From: Sphaerisporangium krabiense
Lineage (GTDB): Bacteria > Actinomycetota > Actinomycetes > Streptosporangiales > Streptosporangiaceae
NCBI RefSeq assembly: GCF_014200435.1
Contig: NZ_JACHBR010000003.1
Span: 310,001-374,000 of the forward strand
DNA length: 64,000 bases
Reading direction: 5' to 3'
Shown here: piece by piece, positions 43,579 through 52,245 of the stretch
Numbering within the stretch: position 1 is the stretch's first letter
Layout: each line of letters starts with the position of its first letter
The notes under the pieces: model-generated
Told to the model about the DNA's origin: nothing
Databases searched by the model: none
The model's input: the letters and a program-made list of their open reading frames with translations, nothing else
Position numbers and translations under genes: made by a program

Positions 43579-44787
43579 TCAGAGCCGTACCGGCAGGGCG
43601 GACGGGCGCCAGACGCCGGGGTCGGGCGCGGGGACCGGGTCGCCGGCGGCCAGGGACAGGCCCGGGTGGCGGCCGAGGAGCGTCGTGAGCGCGACCTCGG
43701 CCTGGACGCGGGCCAGCGCGGCGCCCACGCAGAAGTGCGGCCCGTGGGCGAAGCCCAGGTGGGCGGCGGGGCCGGGGGCGCGGGTGACGTCGAGCCGGTC
43801 GGGGTCGGCGAAGGCGCGCGGGTCGCGGTTGGCGGCGGCGACCACGGCGACCACGCCCTCCCCCTCGCGCACGGTGACGCCGCCGAGCTCGGCGTCCTCG
43901 CGGGCGTAGCGCGGGATGGACAGCAGGGTGGGCCCGCACCAGCGCGTGAGCTCCTCGACGGCGCGCGGCATGAGCCCCGGTTCGTCGCGCAGGGCGGCCC
44001 GCTGGCCGGGGTGGGACAGCAGCGCCGCGACGGCGTTGGCGATGAGGTTGGCCGGGGTCTGGCCCGCGAGCACCAGGTGCCACACCATGGTGACCAGCTC
44101 GGTGTCGGTCAGGCGGTCGCCGTCGTCGGCCTGGGCGCGGACCAGGTCGGACAGCAGATCGTCGGCCGGCTCGCGGCGGCGGCGCGCCACGGCGGCCCTG
44201 GCCCCGGCGATGACGCCCGGCAGGGACTCGGCGAAGCCGCGGCCCGCGCCGGCCGCGATGAAGGCGCCGCACTCGCGCCAGACGGGACGGCCGGCCTCGG
44301 GGATGCCGACCAGTTCGCAGATGACCTCCATGGGCAGCGGCCAGGCGAAGTGGCGCAGCAGGTCGACGACGCCGTCCTCGCCGGCGTGGGCGGGCAGCGC
44401 GTCGAGCAGGGCGTCGACGACGGCCTGGACACGGGGGCGGAACTCGGCGGCGCGGCGCGGGGTGAAGGCCGGGGAGACGAGCCTGCGCAGCCGCGCGTGC
44501 TCGGGCGCGGGCCGCTCGGTCATGGTCGTCATGTACGGCAGGCAGTCGCCGGGCACGCCGGGGCGCATGAAGCTCGCGGAGCTCGGCTGGAAGCGCGGGT
44601 CGCCGAGCATCGCCTTGGCGGGCCCGTACCGCAGCACGGCCCACACCGGGCCGAGGCCCGGGATCAGCAGCCGGCCGAGCGGCGCACGCTCGCGGGCGCG
44701 CCCGTAGACGGCGAAGGGGTCGCGCAGGACCTCGGCCGTGAGCTCGATCTCGGGGACGGCGCTCGCGGCCTGGCCGGCGGCGGTCAT
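43579..44787 (-). CDS. Cytochrome P450
   Basis: A 402-residue bacterial class I P450. The heme-Cys loop is [20 protein letters not shown], the ExxR motif is in AVEELTRW, and the C-terminus ends [10 protein letters not shown]. The oxygen-binding I-helix reads [12 protein letters not shown], lacking the usual acid-Thr pair of AGxE/DT, so proton delivery may differ; this variant may define a subfamily. The start at ATG 44787 has GGAGG eight bases upstream. It is divergent from a TetR gene 183 bp away, the likely repressor. No ferredoxin gene is adjacent. The substrate is unknown; CYP107-like enzymes hydroxylate polyketides or steroids. Confidence 0.93.
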   Translation of the reverse strand: MTAAGQAASAVPEIELTAEVLRDPFAVYGRARERAPLGRLLIPGLGPVWAVLRYGPAKAMLGDPRFQPSSASFMRPGVPGDCLPYMTTMTERPAPEHARLRRLVSPAFTPRRAAEFRPRVQAVVDALLDALPAHAGEDGVVDLLRHFAWPLPMEVICELVGIPEAGRPVWRECGAFIAAGAGRGFAESLPGVIAGARAAVARRRREPADDLLSDLVRAQADDGDRLTDTELVTMVWHLVLAGQTPANLIANAVAALLSHPGQRAALRDEPGLMPRAVEELTRWCGPTLLSIPRYAREDAELGGVTVREGEGVVAVVAAANRDPRAFADPDRLDVTRAPGPAAHLGFAHGPHFCVGAALARVQAEVALTTLLGRHPGLSLAAGDPVPAPDPGVWRPSALPVRL

Positions 44788-44816
44788 GGGAACCTCCGGA
44801 GGTTTCGAATGGCCGG

Positions 44817-44843
44817 ACCATATGATCTCATCATTCGGATGGT
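44817..44843. promoter_or_regulatory. Imperfect dyad in the P450/TetR divergent promoter
   Basis: ACCAT and ATGGT arms flank ATGATCTCATCATTC, the least GC-rich stretch of the spacer, 30 bp from the P450 start. It is a candidate TetR operator but only the outer arms pair perfectly. Confidence 0.4.
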
Positions 44844-44970
44844 CACGGTATCTTGGATCCCGGCGCACGGCAAACCTGGAGGCCCGCCCGCGCAGCCCGC
44901 GCACCGGGCCGGGCGCCGTTCGGTACCGTGCGGTTCCATGCCGTTGCCGAGGGAGGGAGCGAGGGCGCCG

Positions 44971-46077
44971 ATGGCGAGGCTGACCAGGGCGCAGTCCCAG
45001 GAGCGCAACCGCGCCAGGGTGCTGTCCGCCGCGCGCGAGGAGTTCACCGAGCTGGGCTTCCGCGAGGCCAAGATCGACGGCATCGCCGAGCGCGCGGGGC
45101 TCACCCGCGGCGCGGTCTACTCCAACTTCCCCGGCAAGCGGGCCCTGTACTTCGCCGTCCTCGCCGACCTGGCCGCGCGCGCCCCCGAGGCACCCGGCCC
45201 CGAGCCGGGGCGCGACGCCCGCGAGGCGCTCGGCGCGTTCGCCCGGGCCTGGGTGGGCCGGCTCCCCCTCGCCACCGACGGCGCGCACGGCCCGGCCTGG
45301 CTCGCCATGGACCTGATGCCCGAGATCCTCGCCGACGAGCGTACGCGGCGCCCGTTCGCGCAGCTCATGAAGCTGGACGCCATCCTGCTCGGGCTCGCGC
45401 TCGAACGGCTGCGCCCGCCGGGCGCTCCCCCGGAGCGTCAGGTGCGGGTCGCCGAGGCGGCGCTCACCACGTTGCACGGCGCCACCCAGATGGCCGCGGC
45501 CGCGCCCGGGTTCGTCGAGCCCTTCGACGTGGTCAGCGTCTGCGAGCGGCTGGTGGGCCTGGAGCTCGGCGGCGGGCTGCCGATCGTCCCGCCGGTGCCC
45601 CCGGCGCGGCCGCTCGACCGGCCGTGGAGCCCGCCGCGCGAGCCGGAGCCGGCGGACCTGGTGCGCGGCGGGCAAGCCGACCTCACGGCGGACGGGGTGG
45701 TGGCGGTCCTCGGCCTGCACCGCCTGGAGGCGGTCGAGGAGGCCGTGCGCGCGGCCCCGCCCGGCGCGCAGGTCACCGCGGTCATGGTGACCGGCGATCC
45801 GGGCGAGCTGGCGGCGCTGGCCCGGCTGGTGGTCGCCGGGCTGTGCGGCTGCCTGCGCGAGTCCTTCCCCGCGGCGGCCTGGCCCCGGCTGCGCGTGGTG
45901 CCCGACGACTCCGGGGCCCTGGCGGCGGCGGCGGGCGTGGCGGCGGGCGACGACACCGAGACCGCCCTGCGCGTGGCCGGCGGCCGGGTGGTCGCCCGCG
46001 CCGACGGCCGCGGCGCCTGTCACGCCGCCGCCTCCGCCCCGGCGCCGGATCGCTCGGGGGCGGAACGCCACGGGTGA
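44971..46077 (+). CDS. TetR-family regulator with an extra C-terminal thioredoxin-like domain
   Basis: A 368-residue protein, much longer than the usual 200. Residues 1-200 are a normal TetR unit (SAAREEFTELGFREAKIDGI, GLTRGAVYSNFPGKRALYFA). A Pro-rich hinge (204-235) leads to a domain at about 236-355: VVAVLGLHRLEAVEEAVRAA, VTAVMVTGDPGELAALARLV, GLCGCLRESFPAAAWPRLRV and GGRVVARADGRG, with a CxC pair (Cys292/294). The strand-helix order and the ending resemble peroxiredoxin/thioredoxin-like folds. It might sense redox state or a ligand and transmit it to DNA binding. The start at ATG 44971 follows GAGGGC; an ATG 33 bases upstream is possible. It is divergent from the P450 gene. Confidence 0.88.
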   Translation: MARLTRAQSQERNRARVLSAAREEFTELGFREAKIDGIAERAGLTRGAVYSNFPGKRALYFAVLADLAARAPEAPGPEPGRDAREALGAFARAWVGRLPLATDGAHGPAWLAMDLMPEILADERTRRPFAQLMKLDAILLGLALERLRPPGAPPERQVRVAEAALTTLHGATQMAAAAPGFVEPFDVVSVCERLVGLELGGGLPIVPPVPPARPLDRPWSPPREPEPADLVRGGQADLTADGVVAVLGLHRLEAVEEAVRAAPPGAQVTAVMVTGDPGELAALARLVVAGLCGCLRESFPAAAWPRLRVVPDDSGALAAAAGVAAGDDTETALRVAGGRVVARADGRGACHAAASAPAPDRSGAERHG

Positions 46078-46395
46078 TCCGGGGGCCGGACGCGAAAACC
46101 TGCGCCGCGCACGGCGAACCCGCGAAAGACCTTCGCGCCGGCGCGCACCCGCCCCGGCCCGGCGCGGCGAATTGCGGCTTTCCGTAAAACGGCCACGGCA
46201 CGGGAAGGATCCCCGCGGCGGCCGGCACACACCGTGAATGGATAAGTGGCTTTTATCCGGTTTTGCGGGATATTCCTCGCTCGCTTTTCCGAGGGAACGC
46301 GCCGGGGGGTGCGCGGGAGCCTCCGATGGCCGTGATCGGAACCGGCCCGGAGGTCCCGCACCGATCGACCCGCCCGGGGGAAGTACCATCGGTGG
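46078..46395. other. 318-bp spacer with one AT-rich hairpin
   Basis: Contains GGATAA-N7-TTATCC at 46240-46258 followed by GGTTTTG, which could be a weak terminator or an operator. No gene is seen in the rest. Confidence 0.5.
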
Positions 46396-46932
46396 GTGAC
46401 CGAAACCACCGAAACCGCACCTGGCTGGCTCGCTCCCGAGGAGCTTGAGGCGGTGCGGGGCCGGATGCCGATCCTCTACGTCGACGCGGTGCCGGTGCGC
46501 GTGGACGAGACCGGGGTGGTGACCCGCGTCGGCCTGCTGCTGCGCATCGGGTCGGACGGGACGATCAGCCGCGCGCTGGTCTCCGGGCGCGTCCTGCTGC
46601 ACGAGCGGGTGCGCGACGCGCTGGTGCGCCACCTGGAGAAGGACCTCGGGCCCGTGGCCCTGCCGAACATCCCCCCCTCGCCGCAGCCGTTCACCATCGC
46701 CGAGTACTTCCCCACCCCCGGCGTCACCGCCTACCACGACCCGCGCCAGCACGCGGTGTCGCTGGCCTACATCGTGCCGGTGGCGGGCGACTGCCGTCCC
46801 CGCCAGGACGCGCTGGACCTGATCTGGTTCACCCCCGAGGAGGCCGCCTCCCCGCAGGTGCAGCAGGAGATGACCGGCGGGCACGGGGTGCTGCTGAAGC
46901 AGGCGCTCGCCCACGTCGGCCGCCTTCCGTGA
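46396..46932 (+). CDS. NUDIX-like hydrolase family protein (DUF4916 type)
   Basis: A 178-residue protein starting GTG 46396. WLAPEELEAVRGRMPILYVD, VTRVGLLLRIGSDGTISRAL and VSGRVLLHERVRDALVRHLE form a NUDIX-like fold, but the canonical GX5EX7REUXEEXGU box is degraded: the segment after SGRVLLHE has no REXXEE. PNIPPSPQPFTIAEYFPTPG and HAVSLAYIVPVAGDCRPRQD follow, as in the actinobacterial DUF4916 family. Catalysis on a nucleoside diphosphate is therefore doubtful. There is no clear operon partner; the ROK gene starts 170 bp downstream. Confidence 0.85.
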   Translation: MTETTETAPGWLAPEELEAVRGRMPILYVDAVPVRVDETGVVTRVGLLLRIGSDGTISRALVSGRVLLHERVRDALVRHLEKDLGPVALPNIPPSPQPFTIAEYFPTPGVTAYHDPRQHAVSLAYIVPVAGDCRPRQDALDLIWFTPEEAASPQVQQEMTGGHGVLLKQALAHVGRLP

Positions 46933-47103
46933 CCCGCCGCTAGCCGGGCCGGGCGCCCGCGCGCCGTAAAGATCACGAGGGGTCCGCGGAGGGCGTACGC
47001 TTTCCTCAGGTTCGATCGAATCGCCCCACGATGACCGGCGGCGGCGCCCTTGCGCGGCGTGGCCGGCGCGTGATCCGGCTCGCGGCACCGGAAAGGAACG
47101 TAC

Positions 47104-48312
47104 GTGGGAGGGATGGCCGGCCCCGAGCGCCGCACGGTGCGCGACCTGCGGCGCGGAAACCGGGCGGTGCTGCTGCGCAACCTGTTCTTCGCGGGCCCGG
47201 CCAGCCGCCAGGAGCTCAGCCACCTCACCGGCCTGAGCGCGGCCTCCGTCAGCAACGTCACCGGTGACCTCCTGGGCGAGAACATCGTCGTGGAGGCCGG
47301 CCTGGTCGACTCCGACGGCGGGCGGCCGCGCACGCTGCTGCGCGTCAACCGCGACTTCGGGTACGCGATCGGCGTGGACGTCGACGACACCCACGTGCGC
47401 GTCCAGCTGTTCGACCTGGACATGACCCTGCGCGGCGAGGCCGAGGCCGCCCTGCGCGCCGGGGAGCGCGACGCCGAGGTGATCGCCGGCCACGTCCTCG
47501 CGGGCGTCGACGCCGTGCTGGCCGCCTCCGGCGCCTCCCCCGACCGGGTGCTCGGCGTGGGCGTCGGCGTGCCGGGCATCGTGCAGAGCGGCCGGGACGC
47601 GCTGGTCCACGCGGAAGCCTTCGGCTGGGACGCGGTGCCGTTCGGCGCGCTGCTGCGGGCCGGCACCTCGCTGCCCCTGTACGTCGACAACGGCGCCAAG
47701 GTCATGGGGCAGGCCGAGCTGTGGTTCGGTTCGGGCCGGGGCTGCCGGCACGCGGTCGTCGTGCTGCTCGGCTCGGGCGTGGGCGCGGGCATCATCACCG
47801 GCGGGCTGACCTACCGGGGCGCCAACAGCAGCGCCGGCGAGTGGGGCCACACCAAGATCGTGGCGGGCGGGCGGGCGTGCCGCTGCGGCGGGCGCGGCTG
47901 CCTGGAGGCCTACGTCGGCGCGCAGGGCATCCTGACGCGGGCCGAGGTGTCCGCGGGGCCGGATCGCGAGCAGGAGGCGCTCGGCGAGCTGGTCCGCGCG
48001 GGCCACCCGGCCGTCCAGGAGGCGGTCGGCTATCTGGGGGCGGGGCTGGCCAACCTGGTCAACCTGTTCAACCCCGAGCGCGTCGTGATCGGCGGCTGGG
48101 TGGGGCTGCTCCTGGCCCGGCACGAGCTGGCCCGCATCAAGGGGGCCGTCGCGGAGAACTCGCTGGTCCAGCCGTACGAGGCGGTCTCGGTGGTGGCGGG
48201 CGGCCTTGGGCCGGAGGCGGTGGCGCTCGGCGCGGCCACGCTGGTCGTGGACGACTTCCTGCTCGGCACGCCGCCCGCGTCCGCCCGGCGGGTGGCGCGG
48301 CTGCCCGTCTGA
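47104..48312 (+). CDS. ROK-family transcriptional regulator
   Basis: A 402-residue ROK repressor. The N-terminal winged helix includes RNLFFAGPASRQELSHLTGL and SAASVSNVTGDLLGENIVVE. The sugar-kinase-like domain has GVGVGVPGIVQSG, LYVDNGAKVMGQAELWFG, the ExGH block (AGEWGHTKIV) and the zinc motif CRCGGRGCLEAY. Xylose/GlcNAc-type ROK proteins (XylR, NagC, CsnR) bind sugar or sugar phosphate and leave their operators. The gene has no neighbouring sugar transporter. It is the only ROK gene in the window and so a candidate, by family only, to bind the AAAGTTT palindromes before the chitinase, LPMO and small secreted protein genes. GTG 47104 follows AAAGGAAC. Confidence 0.93.
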   Translation: MGGMAGPERRTVRDLRRGNRAVLLRNLFFAGPASRQELSHLTGLSAASVSNVTGDLLGENIVVEAGLVDSDGGRPRTLLRVNRDFGYAIGVDVDDTHVRVQLFDLDMTLRGEAEAALRAGERDAEVIAGHVLAGVDAVLAASGASPDRVLGVGVGVPGIVQSGRDALVHAEAFGWDAVPFGALLRAGTSLPLYVDNGAKVMGQAELWFGSGRGCRHAVVVLLGSGVGAGIITGGLTYRGANSSAGEWGHTKIVAGGRACRCGGRGCLEAYVGAQGILTRAEVSAGPDREQEALGELVRAGHPAVQEAVGYLGAGLANLVNLFNPERVVIGGWVGLLLARHELARIKGAVAENSLVQPYEAVSVVAGGLGPEAVALGAATLVVDDFLLGTPPASARRVARLPV

Positions 48313-48337
48313 GGCCGCGGCCCTCGCATCCCCGGCC

Positions 48338-49201
48338 ATGGGGCAGCATGGAGGGGTGGTGGATGGGACGAGCGTGCTGGCGGACATGCTGGCCACCGGT
48401 GACGTGGTCGTGCTGAGCGGGGCGGGGATCTCCACGGAGTCGGGCATCCCCGACTACCGCGGGCCGAGCGGGGCGCTGGTCCGGCACACCCCCATGACGT
48501 ACCAGACCTTCACCGGGGACGTCGCCGCGCGGCGGCGCTACTGGGCCCGCAGCCACATCGGGTGGCGGACCATCGCGGGGGCCGCGCCGAACGACGGCCA
48601 CCGCGCGGTGGCCGCCCTGCAACGACGGGGCCTGCTGAGCGGCCTGATCACCCAGAACGTCGACGGCCTGCACCAGGCGGGCGGCGCCGGCGACGTCATC
48701 GAGCTGCACGGCAGCCTCGACCGGGTCGTCTGCCTCGGCTGCGGCGACCTGACCTCCCGCGAGGAGCTGCACGAGCGCCTGGCGCTGGCCAACCCGCGGT
48801 TCGGCGCGGAGGCGCGCGAGGTCAACCCCGACGGCGACGTCGACCTGCCCGACGCCGAGGCCGAGAGGTTCCGCACCGTCGGCTGCCGCGCCTGCGACGG
48901 CGGCGTGCTCAAGCCGGACGTGGTCTTCTTCGGCGAGACCGTGCCGCCCGGCCGGGTGAGCCGGTGCTACGCCCTGGTGGAGCGGGCCGGGCTGCTGCTG
49001 GTCCTCGGCTCCTCGCTCACGGTGATGTCCGGCCGCCGGTTCGTGCTGCGCGCCGCCAAGCTCGGCATCCCGGTCGCGATCGTCAACCAGGGCGCGACGC
49101 GCGGCGACGACTACGCGACGCTCACCGTGGACGCCCGGCTCGGCGACGTCCTGCCCGAGACGGTGCGCCTGCTCGACGCCCGCGTCCCGGGCCGTTCTTG
49201 A
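48338..49201 (+). CDS. Sir2-family NAD-dependent protein deacylase
   Basis: About 287 residues. NAD-binding motifs are GAGISTESGIPDYRG and TQNVDGLH; the catalytic His is in VIELHGSLDRVVCLGC. Zinc Cys pairs are CLGCGD and CRACDGG; KPDVVFFGE and GSSLTVMSG complete the fold. It removes acetyl or acyl groups from lysines of metabolic enzymes using NAD. The start is not certain: ATG 48338 gives the longest credible form without a good ribosome site, while GTGs at 48356 and 48359 follow GGAGG closely. It lies 25 bp after the ROK gene, and the MFS gene follows. Confidence 0.92.
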   Translation: MGQHGGVVDGTSVLADMLATGDVVVLSGAGISTESGIPDYRGPSGALVRHTPMTYQTFTGDVAARRRYWARSHIGWRTIAGAAPNDGHRAVAALQRRGLLSGLITQNVDGLHQAGGAGDVIELHGSLDRVVCLGCGDLTSREELHERLALANPRFGAEAREVNPDGDVDLPDAEAERFRTVGCRACDGGVLKPDVVFFGETVPPGRVSRCYALVERAGLLLVLGSSLTVMSGRRFVLRAAKLGIPVAIVNQGATRGDDYATLTVDARLGDVLPETVRLLDARVPGRS

Positions 49202-49273
49202 CAGGCGGTCCCGGGGCCTGATCTTCTGGTCCGGATCTTCTCGGTGCCGACCGTCGCTCGCGAAGGGAAGCCG

Positions 49274-50599
49274 ATGCCGGACGAGGACGCGCATCCCGAA
49301 GGGCGGTCCCCGGCGACGGGCTCGCTGCGCGGGAACCGGAACTTCCGCGTCTTCCTGGTCGCCCAGACGCTGTCCTCGCTCGGCGACTCCTTCTCCTACG
49401 TGGCGATCCCCCTGCTGGTGCTGCACACGACCGGCTCGGTGGTCCAGATGGGCGCCGTCACCGCGCTGGCGGGGGTCTCCTCGATCGTCACCGGCCTGGT
49501 CGCCGGCTACCTGGCCGACCGGATGAACCGGCGGCGACTGCTGATCGCCTGCGACGTGGCGCGGTGCCTGCTGTTCGCGCTGGTCCCGGTGGTGTGGCTG
49601 GTCTCGCCGCAGGTCTGGCTGCTGTACGCCGTCGTGCCGCTCGCCGCGGCGTTCGGGATGCAGTTCCAGGTCACGTACGTGACCTTCGTGCCCGCGCTGG
49701 TGGAGGCCGGTCAGATCACCCGCGCCAACGGGCACCTGTACGCCGCCTACTCGGTGGCGGGCGTCGCGGGGCCGACGCTCGCGGGCGTGCTGTCCGGTCT
49801 GGCGGGGCCGGCCGCGGCCATCGCGATCGACGCGGCGAGCTTCGCGATCTCCGCCGCCGGTCTGCTGCTCGTCCGCCCTCGTCCCGCGCCCGGCGGGCTC
49901 GCCCCCGCCACACCGGAGACCTCGGGCGCTCCGGAGCAGGACGCGTCCGTGCCGCCGGCGCCGCGCGGCCGGGTGCTCGTCGCGGACTTCCTGGCCGGGG
50001 CGAGGTTCCTGTGGGGGCACCCGGTGCTGCGCTCGCTGACCGTCCTGCTGTCCCTGCTCGTCTTCGTCACGTTCGGCGTGACCGACGTGATCGTCTACTA
50101 CCTGAAGAACGACCTCGGCACCCCCGACAGCACCGTCGGGTACGTCCTGGCCGCCGCCACGGTCGGCTCGCTGCTCGCGGCCACCGTCGTGGCCCCCGCG
50201 CGCGGGCGCCTGGGGTTCGGCGCGTGCTGGATCGGGGCGTGGGCGCTCGCCGGGGTGACCGTGGCGCTCCTCGGGTTCTCCCCCGGCGCGCTCGCCGTCG
50301 GCGCGCTGGCGACGGCGCAGCTCTTCTGCACGGGCCTGGCGGGCATCTGCTCCATGTCGCTGCGCCAGGAGGTCACGCCCGGGCACCTGCTGGGCCGGGT
50401 CACCTCGGCGTTCTGGACGATCCACAGCGCGCTCGGCCCGCTCGGCGCCGCCCTGCTGACCGCGGCGGCGGCGCGCTACGGCGTGGCGGCCGCCTGCCTG
50501 GCCGCGGGGACGGTGTGCGCGGCCGTCGCCCTGTCGGCGCTCGCGACCCCGATCCGCCGATCGAGGCCGGAGCGCCTTCAGGGCGAGGCGACGGCCTGA
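49274..50599 (+). CDS. MFS transporter (enterobactin exporter EntS/DHA3-like)
   Basis: A 441-residue protein with 12 predicted helices: NFRVFLVAQTLSSLGDSFSY at helix 1, GLVAGYLADRMNRRRLLIAC (loop 2-3 motif), ANGHLYAAYSVAGVAGPTLA and LRQEVTPGHLLGRVTSAFWT typical of the DHA3/EntS subfamily, which exports macrolides, siderophores or peptides. A 35-residue Pro-rich loop sits between helices 6 and 7. The start at ATG 49274 has AGGGAAG. There is no regulator next to it, and its stop lies 16 bp from the convergent universal stress protein gene. Confidence 0.9.
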   Translation: MPDEDAHPEGRSPATGSLRGNRNFRVFLVAQTLSSLGDSFSYVAIPLLVLHTTGSVVQMGAVTALAGVSSIVTGLVAGYLADRMNRRRLLIACDVARCLLFALVPVVWLVSPQVWLLYAVVPLAAAFGMQFQVTYVTFVPALVEAGQITRANGHLYAAYSVAGVAGPTLAGVLSGLAGPAAAIAIDAASFAISAAGLLLVRPRPAPGGLAPATPETSGAPEQDASVPPAPRGRVLVADFLAGARFLWGHPVLRSLTVLLSLLVFVTFGVTDVIVYYLKNDLGTPDSTVGYVLAAATVGSLLAATVVAPARGRLGFGACWIGAWALAGVTVALLGFSPGALAVGALATAQLFCTGLAGICSMSLRQEVTPGHLLGRVTSAFWTIHSALGPLGAALLTAAAARYGVAAACLAAGTVCAAVALSALATPIRRSRPERLQGEATA

Positions 50600-50615
50600 C
50601 CCTCCGCGAGCGCCG

Positions 50616-51497
50616 TCACGCGCCGTCGCGGGAGTCCCCGGCGCGGGGGCGGACGATGGCCACCGGGCAGTGGGAGTGGTGCAGCACACCGTGGCCCACC
50701 GAGCCGAGCACGGCCGAGCCGAAGCCGCCGAGGCCGCGCGAGCCGACCACGACCAGGTCCGCGTGCCGCGAGGCCTCCGCCAGCGCCGGCACCGCCGCCC
50801 CGCACACCGAGGATCCGACGGCCGTGACTCCGGGGTACTTGCGCAGCCACGGCTCCAGGGAGCGCTGGAACTCCTCGGCGTGGGTCTCGTACAGGTCCGA
50901 GACGAGGTCGGTGTAGGCGACCGCGAACGACGAGAACAGCGGGCTCTGCCAGGCGTGGACGACGCGCAGCCGCGCCGAGCGCGCCTCGGCCTGGGAGAAG
51001 GCGTAGTCCATGGCCGCCTCGGAGGCGGGCGACCCGTCGTAGCCGACGACGACCTCGCCGGTCTTGGTCTCGGCGGAGCCGCGCACGACCACCACGGGGC
51101 CGGGGAAGTGCCCGGCGACGCCGAGCCCGACCGAGCCCAGCACCAGCCCGGCGAAGCCGCCCATGCCCCTGCTGCCCAGCACGACCTCCTCGGCGTCACG
51201 CGCCTCGCGCAGCAAGGTGTCGACGACGGTGCCCGCCGCCAGGACCGTGGACACCTCGACGTCGGGCGCGGCCGCGCGGACCCGCTCGGCCGCGGCGGCC
51301 ACGACGCCCTCGCAGAACTCCGACAGGGAGTCCTGGAAGCCGGGGACGTTGTGGAAGGGGGCGGCGTCGCTCCACGGCTCCCGCACGTGGACGATGCGCA
51401 CGGCGGCGTTCAGGCGCGCGGCGTCGCGCGCGGCCCATTCCACCGCCGCCGTCGCGGGCGAGGAACCGTCGACTCCGACGACGATCGTTCCAGACAT
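50616..51497 (-). CDS. Tandem-domain universal stress protein
   Basis: A 293-residue protein with two UspA domains (about 1-145 and 150-293). Each has the ATP-binding pattern: VVGVDGSSPA with VLGSRGMGGFAGLVLGSVGL, and VVGYDGSPAS with VVGSRGLGGFGSAVLGSVGH. Tandem USPs of mycobacteria and streptomycetes are induced under hypoxia and nutrient stress. ATG 51497 is chosen; an upstream GTG (51506) is possible. It is divergent from a flavodoxin gene, with a DosR-type palindrome between them at 51600-51613. Confidence 0.94.
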   Translation of the reverse strand: MSGTIVVGVDGSSPATAAVEWAARDAARLNAAVRIVHVREPWSDAAPFHNVPGFQDSLSEFCEGVVAAAAERVRAAAPDVEVSTVLAAGTVVDTLLREARDAEEVVLGSRGMGGFAGLVLGSVGLGVAGHFPGPVVVVRGSAETKTGEVVVGYDGSPASEAAMDYAFSQAEARSARLRVVHAWQSPLFSSFAVAYTDLVSDLYETHAEEFQRSLEPWLRKYPGVTAVGSSVCGAAVPALAEASRHADLVVVGSRGLGGFGSAVLGSVGHGVLHHSHCPVAIVRPRAGDSRDGA

Positions 51498-51599
51498 GAT
51501 GCACAACCCTTCTTCCGCCGGACCGGCCGGACGTTATTTCCACCGTCATGCCATCACACGTCGCGCACCGCGCGCACCGGGCGGACGTCCCGGCGATCC

Positions 51600-51613
51600 G
51601 GGACCTCCGTCCC
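51600..51613. promoter_or_regulatory. DosR/DevR-type palindrome between the USP and flavodoxin genes
   Basis: GGGACCTCCGTCCC, perfect GGGAC-N4-GTCCC arms as in the core of the mycobacterial DosR box (GGGACTWWAGTCCC). It is 49 bp upstream of the flavodoxin start. Confidence 0.65.
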
Positions 51614-51661
51614 TGCCCGGCCGCCTCGGCGAGGAGCACGCTGGGGCCGGAGGTGATCCGC

Positions 51662-52174
51662 ATGGCGCGGGTGCTGGTGACCTACGGGTCCACGAGAGGA
51701 TCGACCGCCGAGATCGCGCGGTGGGTCGGCGAGGCGCTGCGGCGGGACGGGCACCGCGCCGACGTGGTGCCCGCGCTGGAGGCCGGGGGCAAGACGGACG
51801 TGGCCGGCTACGACGCGGTCGTCATCGGCGGCGCGCTGTACGCGGGGATCTGGCACAAGGACGCCCGCCGTTTCGCGCGCCGCAACGCGCGGGCGCTGCG
51901 CGAGCGCCCGGTGTGGCTGTTCAGCAGCGGCCCCCTGGACCGCTCGGCGGAGGAGAAGGACATCCCGCCGGTGCGGGGGGTCGCCAGGCGGATGGCCCGG
52001 CTGGGCGCGCGCGGGCACGCGACCTTCGGCGGGCGGCTGGCCGCGGACGCGCAGGGCGTCATGGCGGCGTCCCTCGCCAGGAAGATGGCCGGCGACCACC
52101 GCGACCGCGGCCACGTGGCCGCCTGGGCCGCGTCGGTGTCCGCCGCGCTGAGGGCCGGGCAGCCGTCCGGCTGA
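51662..52174 (+). CDS. Flavodoxin-domain protein (HemG/Fld-like)
   Basis: A 170-residue single-domain flavodoxin: the FMN phosphate loop is TYGSTRGSTAEIARW; GYDAVVIGGALYAGIWHKDA and PVWLFSSGPLDRSA complete the binding site. It resembles the menaquinone-dependent protoporphyrinogen oxidase HemG and flavodoxin-like proteins seen in DosR regulons. The start at ATG 51662 follows GGAGG with a normal spacer. It probably transfers electrons during oxygen limitation. Confidence 0.9.
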   Translation: MARVLVTYGSTRGSTAEIARWVGEALRRDGHRADVVPALEAGGKTDVAGYDAVVIGGALYAGIWHKDARRFARRNARALRERPVWLFSSGPLDRSAEEKDIPPVRGVARRMARLGARGHATFGGRLAADAQGVMAASLARKMAGDHRDRGHVAAWAASVSAALRAGQPSG

Positions 52175-52245
52175 GCCGCCTCCGCCGGCTCCCCTCCCCC
52201 GTAAGGCGGGGAGGCGAGCCCGCAGGGGCGGCCTCTGTCCCGATC

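Noticed and set aside
43579-48447. A minus-strand open frame of 1622 codons through the P450 gene and far beyond
   Set aside because: The upstream two thirds is antisense to the TetR, NUDIX and ROK genes and has low-complexity Arg/Gly/Pro composition. Only the P450 part (start 44787) shows domains and a ribosome site.
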